This document shows positions 49,665 to 58,640 of a stretch of 64,000 nucleotides of DNA, in pieces. The stretch lies in assembly GCA_039984715.1 (NCBI GenBank), contig JBDWUA010000008.1, forward strand, positions 1 to 64,000, read 5' to 3'. The DNA comes from JABSSA01 sp039984715 (GTDB lineage: Bacteria > Pseudomonadota > Alphaproteobacteria > Rhodobacterales > Rhodobacteraceae). The notes under the pieces are model-generated. The model saw only the letters and a list, made by a program, of their open reading frames with translations. It made no database searches and was not told the DNA's origin. Position 1 is the stretch's first letter; each line of letters starts with the position of its first letter. The position numbers were made by a program, and so were the translations under genes.

Positions 49665-50951
49665 ATGGACCACGCTCGAGAATTCACGCGTCTCTATAAT
49701 CTTGAATATAGCGAGCCGAATGAACTGATCTTTCGGTTTGTCAGCATCGCAACCGGTGGCGTCATTTTGTTCAGCTATACAGGTTGGTCAATTTCGATTT
49801 TCTGGCTGATGGGATATTTTGGGCTGCACGTTTATTATCACTATTACCTGACACGCAGTCGCGAGGTGACGACCTCGCAACATACGGTTCATGCATCTGT
49901 CGTGTTTTTGGCAATCCACGCGTTTTTTATCGCCTTGCCGACATATTTAATGCTGCAACCAGACATCGCGATGAATTTCTGCGGTACTGCTGCAATTGCC
50001 TGCCTTCTGGTTTGGCTGATCCGTCGCGCAGATGTGTTACCAATGATTGTCTTTGGCAATATGGTTATCATTGCCGTGTCCGTTGCCAGCATGTTGGTTA
50101 TCACCCTATCTCGCGTCGATTTTTTCCTTGCCAAGATTGCAATGGTTCTCTGTTCAATCGGTGCTGTGGCTTATTACGCCGGGGCAGTCCTGATCAGTCG
50201 GCGTCAAAGAATTGAGGCCGAAGAAAGCGCCTATCGCTCTATTGAGGCACAAAAGATGGAAGCTATCGGACGTTTGGCAGGCGGCGTAGCGCATGATTTT
50301 AACAACATCTTAACGGCAACTTTAGGTAATCTCGATTTGTACTACGAGGTTCCGACAGAATCTGAACGAAACGATTGCATCGAACAGGCACGCAGCGCGG
50401 CAGTACGAGGTGAAGCATTGGTGCAGCGATTGCTTGCCTTCGCGGGTCGGAAAAACAAAGCAACCGAACGGCACATGCTTGTCAGTATCTTTGATAACCT
50501 CGAACGTCTGTGCCGACCCCTTATTCCCGCAACTATTGCGATCAAGGTGGAAGAATTGCCTGAAAATATGATCGTCATGGTTGACGAAGAAAATATCACC
50601 ACAGCTCTGTTGAATCTGGTCGTGAATGCGCGCGACGCGATTTCAGAGACCGGTACAATTACTCTTTCGGCAGACCGACAACATCTGTCTTCGCCAAAGG
50701 TGATGCAAGACGGCATGCCCATCTTGCCGGGAAACTATGTTCGAATTGATGTGGTGGATGACGGCCCCGGCATGCAGCCCGATGTCTTAACACGCGTTTT
50801 GGAACCGTTTTTCACAACAAAGCCAATAGGGCTTGGGTCGGGCTTAGGTTTGCCGATGGTCGCAACATTCGCACGCGAATCCGGAGGAGGTCTGGCCTTC
50901 GACACATCACCAAGCGGGACAAAAGTGTCGATGTATCTGCCAAACTCCTAG
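49665..50951 (+). CDS. Membrane-bound histidine kinase
   Basis: ATG 49665 (CGAGGACAC upstream) starts a protein of 428 residues; an in-frame ATG at 49533 would add 44 residues that do not look like a family N-terminus. Five or six hydrophobic segments occupy the first 180 residues with no large periplasmic loop. The H-box GRLAGGVAHDFNNILTATLG contains the phospho-acceptor His. The N box is NLVVNARDAISETG, G1 DVVDDGPGMQPDVL, G2 LGSGLGLPMVATFARESGGG. This is the HWE-like/NtrB-style HDFNNIL group. It has no receiver domain and no response regulator gene lies beside it. Confidence 0.88.
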   Translation: MDHAREFTRLYNLEYSEPNELIFRFVSIATGGVILFSYTGWSISIFWLMGYFGLHVYYHYYLTRSREVTTSQHTVHASVVFLAIHAFFIALPTYLMLQPDIAMNFCGTAAIACLLVWLIRRADVLPMIVFGNMVIIAVSVASMLVITLSRVDFFLAKIAMVLCSIGAVAYYAGAVLISRRQRIEAEESAYRSIEAQKMEAIGRLAGGVAHDFNNILTATLGNLDLYYEVPTESERNDCIEQARSAAVRGEALVQRLLAFAGRKNKATERHMLVSIFDNLERLCRPLIPATIAIKVEELPENMIVMVDEENITTALLNLVVNARDAISETGTITLSADRQHLSSPKVMQDGMPILPGNYVRIDVVDDGPGMQPDVLTRVLEPFFTTKPIGLGSGLGLPMVATFARESGGGLAFDTSPSGTKVSMYLPNS

Positions 50952-50958
50952 ATAAGAA

Positions 50959-52197
50959 TTAAGACGCTCTTTCCATTTCGAACGCGTCATGCAGCGCCTG
51001 CACGGCAAGCTCCATGTATTTACGATCAATAAGCACGCTGATTTTGATCTCGGACGTCGTGATCACCTTAATGTTGATCCCTTCATCGCTTAGGCATTTG
51101 AACATCTTGGCCGCAACACCAGTGTGGCTGCGCATCCCAATTCCAACAACGCTGATCTTAGCAACATCTATGTCCGCGATCATGTCATGGAAGTTCAACA
51201 GGCCTTCCTGTTTGGCATCATCCATTGCCTTTTGCGCACGCGCGACTTGATCCGTCGGGCACGAAAAGGTCATATCTGTCCGCCCCTCTTCAGAAATGTT
51301 CTGCACGATCATGTCGACCAGAACGCCCCCGTTGCTGAGCGTTGAAAATATGGTCGCCGCAATCCCGGGCCGATCCGCCACACTGACCAGCGTCATTTTG
51401 GCTTCGTCGCGGCTGTAGGCCACTCCCGATACGATGTTGTTTTCCATGATTTCATCCTCCGAACAGACCAGCGTTCCAGCGTTATCACCGGTGTCCTCAA
51501 AACTTGAAAGTACGCGCAAGCGCACATTGTACCGCATCGCAAGTTCCACAGAACGCGTCTGCAGGACCTTTGCACCAAGGGATGCAAGCTCTAACATCTC
51601 TTCAAATGCGATCTTGTCCAGCTTGCGGGCTTTCTCGCACACGCGAGGGTCAGTTGTGTAAACACCATCCACATCCGTGTAGATATCACAGCGTTCCGCA
51701 TCAAATGCAGCTGCAAACGCCACCGCAGTCGTGTCCGAACCACCACGCCCCAGTGTCGTTATCCGACCCTCAGGGCTAATGCCCTGAAACCCTGCAACCA
51801 CAGCAACCCGCATACCTTCTGCGAATTTCGCCATGATGTTCTCGGGCGGAATTTCTTCAATGCGGGCCGCGCCATGTGCGGACGTCGTGCGCAACGGTAC
51901 TTGCCACCCTTGCCAACTGCGCGCCGGCACATCCATTTCCTGCAACGTCATCGCCATCAGGCCCGCCGTTACATTTTCGCCTGACGACACAACAGCATCA
52001 TATTCACGCGCATCATACAGCGGAGATGTCTCGTTTACCCAGCCAACCAGTTCGTTCGTTTTACCGGACATCGCGCTGACAATGACGATAACATCGTATC
52101 CGCGCGCGACTTCGCGACCCACGCGTTTTGCTGCGCGCCGAATACGGTCCAATGTGGCCACTGACGTGCCACCAAATTTCATCACCAGAACAGGCAT
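50959..52197 (-). CDS. lysC: Aspartate kinase
   Basis: A 412-residue enzyme for the first step of lysine, threonine and methionine synthesis. VLVMKFGGTSVATLDRIRRA opens the catalytic domain, with VSSGENVTAGLMAMTLQEM and LGRGGSDTTAVAFAAAFDAE binding aspartate and ATP. Two C-terminal ACT domains (from about 265, VADRPGIAATIFSTLSNGGV) give lysine/threonine feedback. Length matches the monofunctional alpha/beta-type enzyme. It ends 8 bp from the convergent histidine kinase stop. Confidence 0.95.
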   Translation of the reverse strand: MPVLVMKFGGTSVATLDRIRRAAKRVGREVARGYDVIVIVSAMSGKTNELVGWVNETSPLYDAREYDAVVSSGENVTAGLMAMTLQEMDVPARSWQGWQVPLRTTSAHGAARIEEIPPENIMAKFAEGMRVAVVAGFQGISPEGRITTLGRGGSDTTAVAFAAAFDAERCDIYTDVDGVYTTDPRVCEKARKLDKIAFEEMLELASLGAKVLQTRSVELAMRYNVRLRVLSSFEDTGDNAGTLVCSEDEIMENNIVSGVAYSRDEAKMTLVSVADRPGIAATIFSTLSNGGVLVDMIVQNISEEGRTDMTFSCPTDQVARAQKAMDDAKQEGLLNFHDMIADIDVAKISVVGIGMRSHTGVAAKMFKCLSDEGINIKVITTSEIKISVLIDRKYMELAVQALHDAFEMERAS

Positions 52198-52267
52198 TGC
52201 GCCCTCTCTTAAAACCCTCGCGCCATTTACGCGCGATGGCCGAAAGGTTCAAGCGGTCCGCTGACAT

Positions 52268-52912
52268 CTAATAAGGAAGTGTTTGCCCGTCCCAGTTTTG
52301 AAAACACCCCGTCGTGTCCAGACTTAAGGCGTCAAATCGTTGAACCAATCCGGTGGCGGCGGTATCTGCCGCAATGTCGGCTGCCGTGCCACCCATGTCA
52401 GTTTGAACCCACCCCGGATGATAAATCCCAACGGCAATACCTTGCGGCTTTAAATCCACTGACAGGTTTCGCCCAAGATTTAAAACGGCCGCCTTGGACG
52501 CACGGTACACGTAACTTCCGCCGGGAGCCTGATCTTGACTGGCCATCCGGCTGGAAATAATCGCGATTTTCGGCGTTTTTGCAGCGCGTAAATTCGGCAA
52601 CAGGTTTTCGATTGTTTTGAATACGCCCGTTACGTTGACCGCAAATGACTGGGCCCAAACGTCTTCGTCATAGCCGTTTCCAATGGAATGGCCTTTGTCC
52701 AAATAAACGCCCGCATTACACACCAACACATCAATTGCGCGACCTTGTAAAGCGTTCGCCAAAGCCACCTGATCCGCCCCTGACGTAACATCCAAACGCA
52801 GTTCCGGATTTGCATCTCGAGACACCGCACTGACTGTATCACCACGCGCCACGTAACTCTGAGCCAAGGCAGCGCCGATGCCGCGGTTGGCCCCAGTAAT
52901 CAAAACATGCAT
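52268..52912 (-). CDS. Short-chain dehydrogenase/reductase
   Basis: ATG 52912 (MHVLITGANRGIGAALAQSY) gives 214 residues; the longer frame to 52975 overlaps the DUF1178 gene. The cofactor motif TGANRGIG, LVCNAGVYLDKG, the catalytic Ser in AIISSRMASQD and the complete Y-x-x-x-K (YVYRASKAAVLNLGRNLS) are present. It resembles the C-factor/csgA-like group of small SDRs. Substrate unknown. It lies 4 bp after the DUF1178 gene and upstream of lysC on the same strand. Confidence 0.88.
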   Translation of the reverse strand: MHVLITGANRGIGAALAQSYVARGDTVSAVSRDANPELRLDVTSGADQVALANALQGRAIDVLVCNAGVYLDKGHSIGNGYDEDVWAQSFAVNVTGVFKTIENLLPNLRAAKTPKIAIISSRMASQDQAPGGSYVYRASKAAVLNLGRNLSVDLKPQGIAVGIYHPGWVQTDMGGTAADIAADTAATGLVQRFDALSLDTTGCFQNWDGQTLPY

Positions 52913-52916
52913 CAGA

Positions 52917-53336
52917 TCAATTTGCCTGTCGTTTGGGTAAGAACGGAAGCGGTGCGACGGGAATGCCCTCTTCAATAAGGGCCTTCGCTTCTTCTGGTTT
53001 CGCTTCGCCCCAAATCGACTTTTCAGGTGCTACACCTTCGTGCATATCACGCGCGACTTCGGCGAATTTCCCGCCGACATAGGTGCTGTTTTCTTCAACA
53101 TGCTTGCGCATCTTGGATAGGTTTTCCGCCACTTCACCTTCGGGTGTTGTCAGATCCACCTTGGTTGATGCCTTTTTCGCAACAGGCGGCGCCATTAACG
53201 CTTTTGTGACTGAGGTTGATCCGCACATCGCACAAGAAATATGCCCCGCAGCTTGCAACGTTTCAAACGCCTCAGCCGATTTGAACCAGCTATCAAAGCT
53301 GTGTTCCTGTTCACATTTTAGATTATAACGGATCAT
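52917..53336 (-). CDS. DUF1178-family protein
   Basis: ATG 53336 (MIRYNLKCEQEHSFDSWFKS) matches the family start; the frame is open 21 bp further. The 139-residue protein has a zinc-ribbon-like pair of Cys motifs (LKCEQEH and ISCAMCGSTSVTKALMAPPV) and the ending EEGIPVAPLPFLPKRQAN, all typical of DUF1178. It is conserved across alphaproteobacteria, function unknown. It is cotranscribed with the SDR gene (4-bp gap) and follows the Nudix gene across about 80 bp. Confidence 0.92.
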   Translation of the reverse strand: MIRYNLKCEQEHSFDSWFKSAEAFETLQAAGHISCAMCGSTSVTKALMAPPVAKKASTKVDLTTPEGEVAENLSKMRKHVEENSTYVGGKFAEVARDMHEGVAPEKSIWGEAKPEEAKALIEEGIPVAPLPFLPKRQAN

Positions 53337-53414
53337 CGTACACTCACGTAATGCCACAGAATGAATTAAGCATTAGCGCGCGCTGGTCAATGCCTTGTTT
53401 CTAGCAAAAGACGC

Positions 53415-53888
53415 TCAAGCGATGCTATCAAAATCAAGATGCAATAAAATCTGAGCCAATTCAGGAGCATCCACGCGACCTGCTGCCTTCTTGGGTGACA
53501 ACCATTTTCTCTCGCGTTGTCCTTGCTCGGGAAACTCGTCCAGAACATCGCTGACTTCAACCGCATAAACCATTGCAACGCATGGCAAATTTTCGTCTTC
53601 ATCCATATCTTTGATATAGGAAAAGATACCTACAGGGCGCGACTTGACCGCGCCTTTTACGCCAGCTTCTTCCCAAGCTTCCGTCAATACAACTTGATGA
53701 GGCGCTTCCCCCGCCTGAGGCCAGCCTTTGGGAATGATCCAACGTCCGGTTCCTCGAGAAGTTATCAGCAGAACTTTTGTTTTTCCTTTGACCACGCGAT
53801 AGCACAACGCAGCAAATTGCGTTCTCACATCGCGTTTTCCGACCTCAGAAAATGATAAAGGCAGTTGATTGAACTGCTGCGCTGACAT
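53415..53888 (-). CDS. Nudix hydrolase
   Basis: A 157-residue hydrolase. The Nudix box GWPQAGEAPHQVVLTEAWEE followed by AGV keeps the G-x5-E-x7 spacing and the metal-binding EAWEEAG core; the usual Arg before the first Glu is Thr, common in this group. WIIPKGWPQAGE is the pyrophosphate-binding strand. These roseobacter/rhizobial enzymes resemble diphosphoinositol or NUDT3-type hydrolases; the substrate here is not known. Standalone gene on the minus strand, upstream of the DUF1178 gene. Confidence 0.9.
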   Translation of the reverse strand: MSAQQFNQLPLSFSEVGKRDVRTQFAALCYRVVKGKTKVLLITSRGTGRWIIPKGWPQAGEAPHQVVLTEAWEEAGVKGAVKSRPVGIFSYIKDMDEDENLPCVAMVYAVEVSDVLDEFPEQGQRERKWLSPKKAAGRVDAPELAQILLHLDFDSIA

Positions 53889-54024
53889 ACTGCAAACCTC
53901 TGTTTTTCGTGAACTTATATAGTATCTTCATGGAAAAATCACCAGTAGCTTGGACGGCAACACGTTAACAATTGGTAATACATCCACTTGTGTCATGTGC
54001 CAGGTTCAGAAAGATTGCACAGTG

Positions 54025-54783
54025 ATGAAAAAACCGTCGATCTTTTTTGCACTGCTTTGGCTTGGACTGATCACAGTCGCCAATCCGTCATTCGCAGATA
54101 CGCGCCTGAAGGTTTTTGCGGCCGCCAGTTTGCGTGGTGTGCTTGACGTTTTAATCAACGATTTTGGAAAACCGGTTGCGGTTTCTTACGGCGGTTCAGG
54201 CACGATGGCGCGGCAAGTGGCCCAAGGCGCGCCTGCTGATCTAGTAATTTTGGCCAACCCGATGTGGGATTTATGGCTGTCCAAAAACTCCCCCCCGGCG
54301 ATAGATCGCGAACCGTCCTTGGCAACGAACGGATTGGTTCTGATCGGTGGAAAAGATGAAACCCCTTTTGAGGCGAGACCAAACGCCAATGCTTTGCTTA
54401 CCCGACTAAACGGTGGGCGCATCGCAATGGGGCAACGCGACAGCGTCCCAGCCGGGCAATATGCGCGGGCATGGTTAGAAACGCATAAGATGTGGGCCGA
54501 GGTATCGCCACATATCGCAGAAACGCAGAACGTTCGGATGGCTTTGACGCTTGTTCATCGCGGCGAAGCACCGATGGGGATCGTGTATTTGTCCGATACA
54601 TATGCAAGCGACGCTGTTCACGTTCTGTGGCATATCGATCCTGCGACCCACCCTTCAATTCGCTATCCTGCACGTGCCATGACCCCGGCAGGGGGCGAGT
54701 TTCTGGATTATCTCCGCACGCCGTCTGCCAAGGCTGTATTTGCCAATCACGGCTTTTTGCCCGAACAAAGTGCAACCAACTGA
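54025..54783 (+). CDS. modA: Molybdate ABC transporter substrate-binding protein ModA
   Basis: ATG 54025 starts a signal peptide (MKKPSIFFALLWLGLITVAN, cleavage after SFA); the frame is open to 53950. The 252-residue protein has the ModA oxyanion loop KVFAAASLRGVLDVLINDFG, the VAVSYGGSGTMARQVAQGAP segment and RIAMGQRDSVPAGQYARAWL. It binds molybdate or tungstate in the periplasm. Its TGA overlaps the modB ATG (TGATG), and modC overlaps modB, giving a tight modABC operon. I see no clear ModE palindrome upstream. Confidence 0.93.
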   Translation: MKKPSIFFALLWLGLITVANPSFADTRLKVFAAASLRGVLDVLINDFGKPVAVSYGGSGTMARQVAQGAPADLVILANPMWDLWLSKNSPPAIDREPSLATNGLVLIGGKDETPFEARPNANALLTRLNGGRIAMGQRDSVPAGQYARAWLETHKMWAEVSPHIAETQNVRMALTLVHRGEAPMGIVYLSDTYASDAVHVLWHIDPATHPSIRYPARAMTPAGGEFLDYLRTPSAKAVFANHGFLPEQSATN

Positions 54784-55478
54784 TGTGGGGACTTGATGCA
54801 ACGGGCTGGGACGCTGTTCAGCTTTCTTTGAAAGTTGCGCTTGTTGCGACAGTTGCCACTTTGCCCGTCGCGCTATGGCTGGCATGGCTCTTGGCGCGGC
54901 GGTCATTCTTTGGGAAATCCGCGCTGAATGCCTTGGTGCATTTGCCCTTGGTTCTTCCACCCGTTGTGACTGGTTACGCGTTGCTTGTGTTGTTTGGTCG
55001 ATCAGGCCCGCTTGGCCAATTTTTTGATACAGTCTTTGGATTGGAATTTGCGTTTCGCTGGACTGGCGCGGCGCTGGCCGCAGCGGTCATGGCCTTGCCT
55101 TTGATGGTGCGGGCAATCCGCCTGGCCATCGAAGCTGTTGATCCCAAATTGGAAGCCGCCGCCGCCACACTTGGCGCGCCAAAGGCATCCGTATTTACGA
55201 CCATAACATTGCCGCTGATCCTACCGGGGATTTTGGCGGGCGTTGTCATGGGATTTGCAAAAGCACTGGGTGAATTTGGCGCGACCATCACTTTTGTCGC
55301 GTCGATCCCCGGAGAAACTCAAACGATCCCTTCTGCAATCTACAGCCTGCTGCAAGTTCCCGGTCAAGAAAGCGCCGCTGCGCGTTTGGTCCTGTGCGCC
55401 GCTCTTTTAGCCATCGCAGCAGTGTTTTTGTCCGAATGGCTGGCCCGCCGGATCGCCCAACGGATTAGCGGCGCATGA
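54783..55478 (+). CDS. modB: Molybdate ABC transporter permease ModB
   Basis: ATG 54783 overlaps the modA stop. The 231-residue permease has five membrane segments (VALVATVATLPVALWLAWLL, LPLVLPPVVTGYALLVLFG and others). The EAA motif is VDPKLEAAAATLGAPKASVF, and GFAKALGEFGATITFVASIP is the ModB/CysT hallmark. The frame extends upstream inside modA but without a start of its own. Forms the molybdate channel with the ModC ATPase, whose gene overlaps by 4 bp. Confidence 0.94.
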   Translation: MWGLDATGWDAVQLSLKVALVATVATLPVALWLAWLLARRSFFGKSALNALVHLPLVLPPVVTGYALLVLFGRSGPLGQFFDTVFGLEFAFRWTGAALAAAVMALPLMVRAIRLAIEAVDPKLEAAAATLGAPKASVFTTITLPLILPGILAGVVMGFAKALGEFGATITFVASIPGETQTIPSAIYSLLQVPGQESAAARLVLCAALLAIAAVFLSEWLARRIAQRISGA

Positions 55479-56554
55479 GTTTAGAAGCCAACATACAGCA
55501 CCGCTTTGGTGATTTCAGCCTTGATCTCAACCTCGAACCCAGTGCCGGAGTCACCGCGTTATTTGGTCGATCCGGGTCAGGTAAGTCGACTGTTATCAAT
55601 GTTTTAAATGGATTACTTCGACCTGATCACGGCACCGTAACTCTTGACGGTGTCACGTTGCTGAATGATCAAATCAATGTTCCCCCGCACAAACGCCGGA
55701 TGGGATGCGTCTTTCAGGACGCCAGATTATTCCCACATCTGAATGTCGCGCAAAATCTTGATTACGGTACGCGCTTCGCCAAGCAAAACTCGGACATTTC
55801 ACGCGCCCAAGTCATCGAACTACTTGGCCTGAACGCACTTTTGAACCGTCGCCCCTCCACCCTGTCGGGCGGGGAAAAGCAACGCGTCGCGATTGGGCGG
55901 GCGCTGCTGTCCGCGCCTCGAATGTTGTTGATGGACGAACCGCTGGCCGCACTGGATGCCCCCCGAAAGGCAGAGATCTTACCCTATCTCGAGCGCCTGA
56001 AAACGGACACCGGATTACCGATTATCTATGTCAGTCATTCGATGGATGAAATCGCGCGTCTTGCCGACAATATCGTGATTTTAAGGGATGGCCGGGCCAC
56101 AACGCAGGGCCCGATTTTTGATGTTCTGTCCGATCCCAAAAATATACCAATGTTAGGCGTTCGCGAGGCGGGCGCGCTGGTTCGTGCCAAGGTCATCTCG
56201 CACGGCGCCGATGGCATCAGTACGCTGTCCATTGGCGCTGAAACGCTTGATCTGCCGGGTGTCGATGCGACTGTTGGTTCCATTGTACGCCTTCGGATCT
56301 TGGCGCAGGATATCATATTGGCATTGGACGCGCCCACTGGGCTGTCGGCGATGAATGTCTTGCCCGTCACCATCACATCAATCCAAGACGGGTCTGGTCC
56401 CGGCGCTGCGATCCAATTGAACGCTGGCGGAGAACACCTTTTGGCGCGCGTCACATCCCGTTCGGTTGAGCGCATGGGGCTCAAGCCGCAAATGACCTGT
56501 TACGCCATCGTCAAAGCGATGGCCGTCGCCCCCGAGGCGATCGGTCATGGTTAA
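55475..56554 (+). CDS. modC: Molybdate ABC transporter ATP-binding protein ModC
   Basis: A 359-residue ATPase: Walker A GRSGSGKST, Q-loop FQDARLFPHLNVAQNLDYGT, signature LSGGEKQRVAIGRALLSAPR, Walker B LLMDEPLAALD, switch in YVSHSMDE. Residues about 290-355 form the Mop/TOBE molybdate-binding domain (LSAMNVLPVTITSIQDG). Overlaps modB by 4 bp and ends 4 bp inside the convergent EcsC gene's last codons. Confidence 0.94.
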   Translation: MSLEANIQHRFGDFSLDLNLEPSAGVTALFGRSGSGKSTVINVLNGLLRPDHGTVTLDGVTLLNDQINVPPHKRRMGCVFQDARLFPHLNVAQNLDYGTRFAKQNSDISRAQVIELLGLNALLNRRPSTLSGGEKQRVAIGRALLSAPRMLLMDEPLAALDAPRKAEILPYLERLKTDTGLPIIYVSHSMDEIARLADNIVILRDGRATTQGPIFDVLSDPKNIPMLGVREAGALVRAKVISHGADGISTLSIGAETLDLPGVDATVGSIVRLRILAQDIILALDAPTGLSAMNVLPVTITSIQDGSGPGAAIQLNAGGEHLLARVTSRSVERMGLKPQMTCYAIVKAMAVAPEAIGHG

Positions 56555-57306
56555 GTTACGTTTGGCAAAGCCGTGCGCAATCGCGAAACTAACTGATCGT
56601 GAGGCAGATCAGCGTCGATGGACAACCGGCGCAGCCCGAAATGCACATGCGCCATATCAGTGTAATATCGCGTGTATGCATAATTGGTAGCAGCACCTGC
56701 AACCGCACCCAGAACGGGCACAGCTTGCGCCGCTAGCTTCTGACCCAAAACGGTCGCCAGTTTTGGGGCAACACGCGCAATCAGCGCTTGAAGACCTGCC
56801 CCGGACAACGCCATTCGCGCCGACAAGAACGCAATATCAGCGCCATCGTCGTGTTCCAATGGACCCGCACTGGCAAAGACCTGAACACAATCAAACCGAA
56901 CGTTTTCCGAATTGGGGTCAAACCCGTGCTCAACCGCGACACCTTGTATGACGCGCAACAACAGCGTTGTGGTCACCGGTACTTCTGCCAAAGCGGTCGG
57001 CAATCCACCAAGACCGCCTGCGGCCCCCATCGCGGCACTGATCGACTGGTTCAGCCAATTCGCCTGATCCGGCAAGACACTGCGTGATCGATGTGCAAGG
57101 CGCATGGCTTGAGACAACGCATCGATTGTCGCGTCTGTCAGTCGATCTTTCACAGGTGCGGGAAGCCGATCCACCAAATTATCCGCTTGCGCACCCAGCG
57201 AATTCAGCAGGTCAATTCCCAATCCGCCTGCATCCGCATGTCGCTTAGCAAGGCGTTCAATTTCTCGCTCCAGATCGAATGGAGGTACAATAACCAGATC
57301 ATCCAT
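56551..57306 (-). CDS. EcsC-family protein
   Basis: ATG 57306 (MDDLVIVPPFDLEREIERLA) gives 251 residues; the frame continues to 57375 but would then overlap the GNAT gene. EcsC landmarks are LPAPVKDRLTDATIDALSQA, MGAAGGLGGLPTALAEVPVT with TTLLLRVIQGVAVEHGFD, and the C-terminal AQAVPVLGAVAGAATNYAYT. In Bacillus the family is tied to the Ecs ABC transporter. Here it stands without a partner; function unknown. Peripheral membrane association is likely given the Gly/Ala-rich hydrophobic stretches. Confidence 0.9.
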   Translation of the reverse strand: MDDLVIVPPFDLEREIERLAKRHADAGGLGIDLLNSLGAQADNLVDRLPAPVKDRLTDATIDALSQAMRLAHRSRSVLPDQANWLNQSISAAMGAAGGLGGLPTALAEVPVTTTLLLRVIQGVAVEHGFDPNSENVRFDCVQVFASAGPLEHDDGADIAFLSARMALSGAGLQALIARVAPKLATVLGQKLAAQAVPVLGAVAGAATNYAYTRYYTDMAHVHFGLRRLSIDADLPHDQLVSRLRTALPNVT

Positions 57307-57332
57307 CACATGAATGTCGGGTTTGTCGGGGC

Positions 57333-57851
57333 TTATTTCAACGTTGAAACGACTTTTCCATGCACATTGTCCCACGCGTTCGGGCGCAATGCCCGCCCTA
57401 GCACACGGTCCGGATTGGTCGGAGGCGGCATTGTCACGTCGTGCAATCTATGGAACCCAAATCGACCGTAATACGGCGCGTCCCCTACAAGAATGACACG
57501 CTCCCACCCCAAATCTTGGGCAATATCCAACGACCCTTCGATCAAGAAACCACCCAAACCTTCACCTTGGCGTGTTGGGTGAACGGCGACGGGGCCCAAA
57601 AGCAGTGCTTTTACCGGTCCAACATTGACTGGCCCAACATTGGCCGACCCAACATTAACCGGCCAAAATCGAATAGCACCGCCCAGAATGCCGTCTACAT
57701 CCCGCGCAACTAAGCAGAGTTGCTCAACCGGCGACACGCCATCCCGCAATCGATAAGACGACAACGCCTCACGACCCGGTGCAAAGCAAAGGTCGTAAAG
57801 AGCCTCGACTTCCCACCAATCTGAGGGCTTTTCCGACCTGAGTTCATACAT
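57333..57851 (-). CDS. GNAT-family N-acetyltransferase
   Basis: A 172-residue enzyme of the YhbS-like group. The acetyl-CoA loop is AVHPTRQGEGLGGFLIEGSL, preceded by ALLLGPV; the C-terminal VGDAPYYGRFGFHRL and PPPTNPDRVLG are group hallmarks. Between beta-strands, residues about 65-79 read VNVGSANVGPVNVGPVK, a 5-residue unit three times over, matching a 15-bp tandem repeat in DNA (57619-57663). Relatives usually have a short turn here, so it looks like a local repeat expansion. Substrate unknown. Confidence 0.88.
   Translation of the reverse strand: MYELRSEKPSDWWEVEALYDLCFAPGREALSSYRLRDGVSPVEQLCLVARDVDGILGGAIRFWPVNVGSANVGPVNVGPVKALLLGPVAVHPTRQGEGLGGFLIEGSLDIAQDLGWERVILVGDAPYYGRFGFHRLHDVTMPPPTNPDRVLGRALRPNAWDNVHGKVVSTLK
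57619..57663. repeat. 15-bp tandem repeat, three units, inside the GNAT gene
   Basis: Units CCAACATTGACTGGC, CCAACATTGGCCGAC and CCAACATTAACCGGC. The period is a multiple of three, so copy-number changes keep the reading frame and alter the loop length by five residues per unit. Confidence 0.75.
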
Positions 57852-57931
57852 TTGGGTGCCACTCTCACCGCAAGACTGGCGCTTGGCCTAGCATGACGTT
57901 AAGTCCCCTGCAAACCAAAGGAACGCCCTGC

Positions 57932-58537
57932 ATGTTTTATCGCCCCGAAGACGGTCACGACCTGCCGCACAATCCTTTCAATGCTATCGTAACACCGCGC
58001 CCAATTGGGTGGATTTCGTCCCGCGACGGTGAAGGTAACGCGAACCTCGCGCCCTATTCCTTTTTCAACGCGATTGCATATGTCCCACCGCAGGTCATGT
58101 TTTCCTCGACGGGTACAAAGGCGGATCAAGACAACACCAAGGACAGCGTTGCCAACATCCTCGAAACCGGCGTCTTTTGTGTGAACATCGTTTCTTATGA
58201 ATTGCGCGACGCCATGAACGCGTCCTCTGCCGGTTTGGATCGGGCGGTCGACGAATTCGTCAACGCAGGGCTGGAAAAAGCGCCATGTGAAACGATTGCG
58301 TGTGATCGCGTGGCTATGGCTCCGGCGGCATTGGAATGTAAATTGACCCAAGTCGTGGACCTGCCGGGCGCGTCAAACCGATTGGTCCTTGGCGAAGTCA
58401 CGGGTGTACACATGCGTGATGAATGTTTGCGCGATGGTCGCTTTGATATCACCACGTTTGAACCGCTCGCGCGACTGGGGTATCGCGATTATTCGCGTGT
58501 GACCGATGTGTTCGAGCTTACCCGTCCTGACGATTAA
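57932..58537 (+). CDS. Flavin reductase-like (FMN-binding split barrel) protein
   Basis: ATG 57932 has AAAGGA 8 nt upstream; the frame is open to 57893. The 201-residue protein reads MFYRPEDGHDLPHNPFNAIV, then TPRPIGWISSRDGEGNANLA, PYSFFNAIAYVPPQVMFSST and VANILETGVFCVNIVS, the FMN-binding segments of the DIM6/NTAB-like flavin reductase family. It probably reduces FMN or acts as a flavoprotein oxidoreductase. No monooxygenase partner is nearby. Confidence 0.88.
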   Translation: MFYRPEDGHDLPHNPFNAIVTPRPIGWISSRDGEGNANLAPYSFFNAIAYVPPQVMFSSTGTKADQDNTKDSVANILETGVFCVNIVSYELRDAMNASSAGLDRAVDEFVNAGLEKAPCETIACDRVAMAPAALECKLTQVVDLPGASNRLVLGEVTGVHMRDECLRDGRFDITTFEPLARLGYRDYSRVTDVFELTRPDD

Positions 58538-58640
58538 TATCGTTCTATTACCGATTAATACAACCATAAGTTAATCAATCAGTTTAACTAAGAACACGTG
58601 CGATGATCTCATTTTTCTTTGAGAGAAATGGTGCATCACC

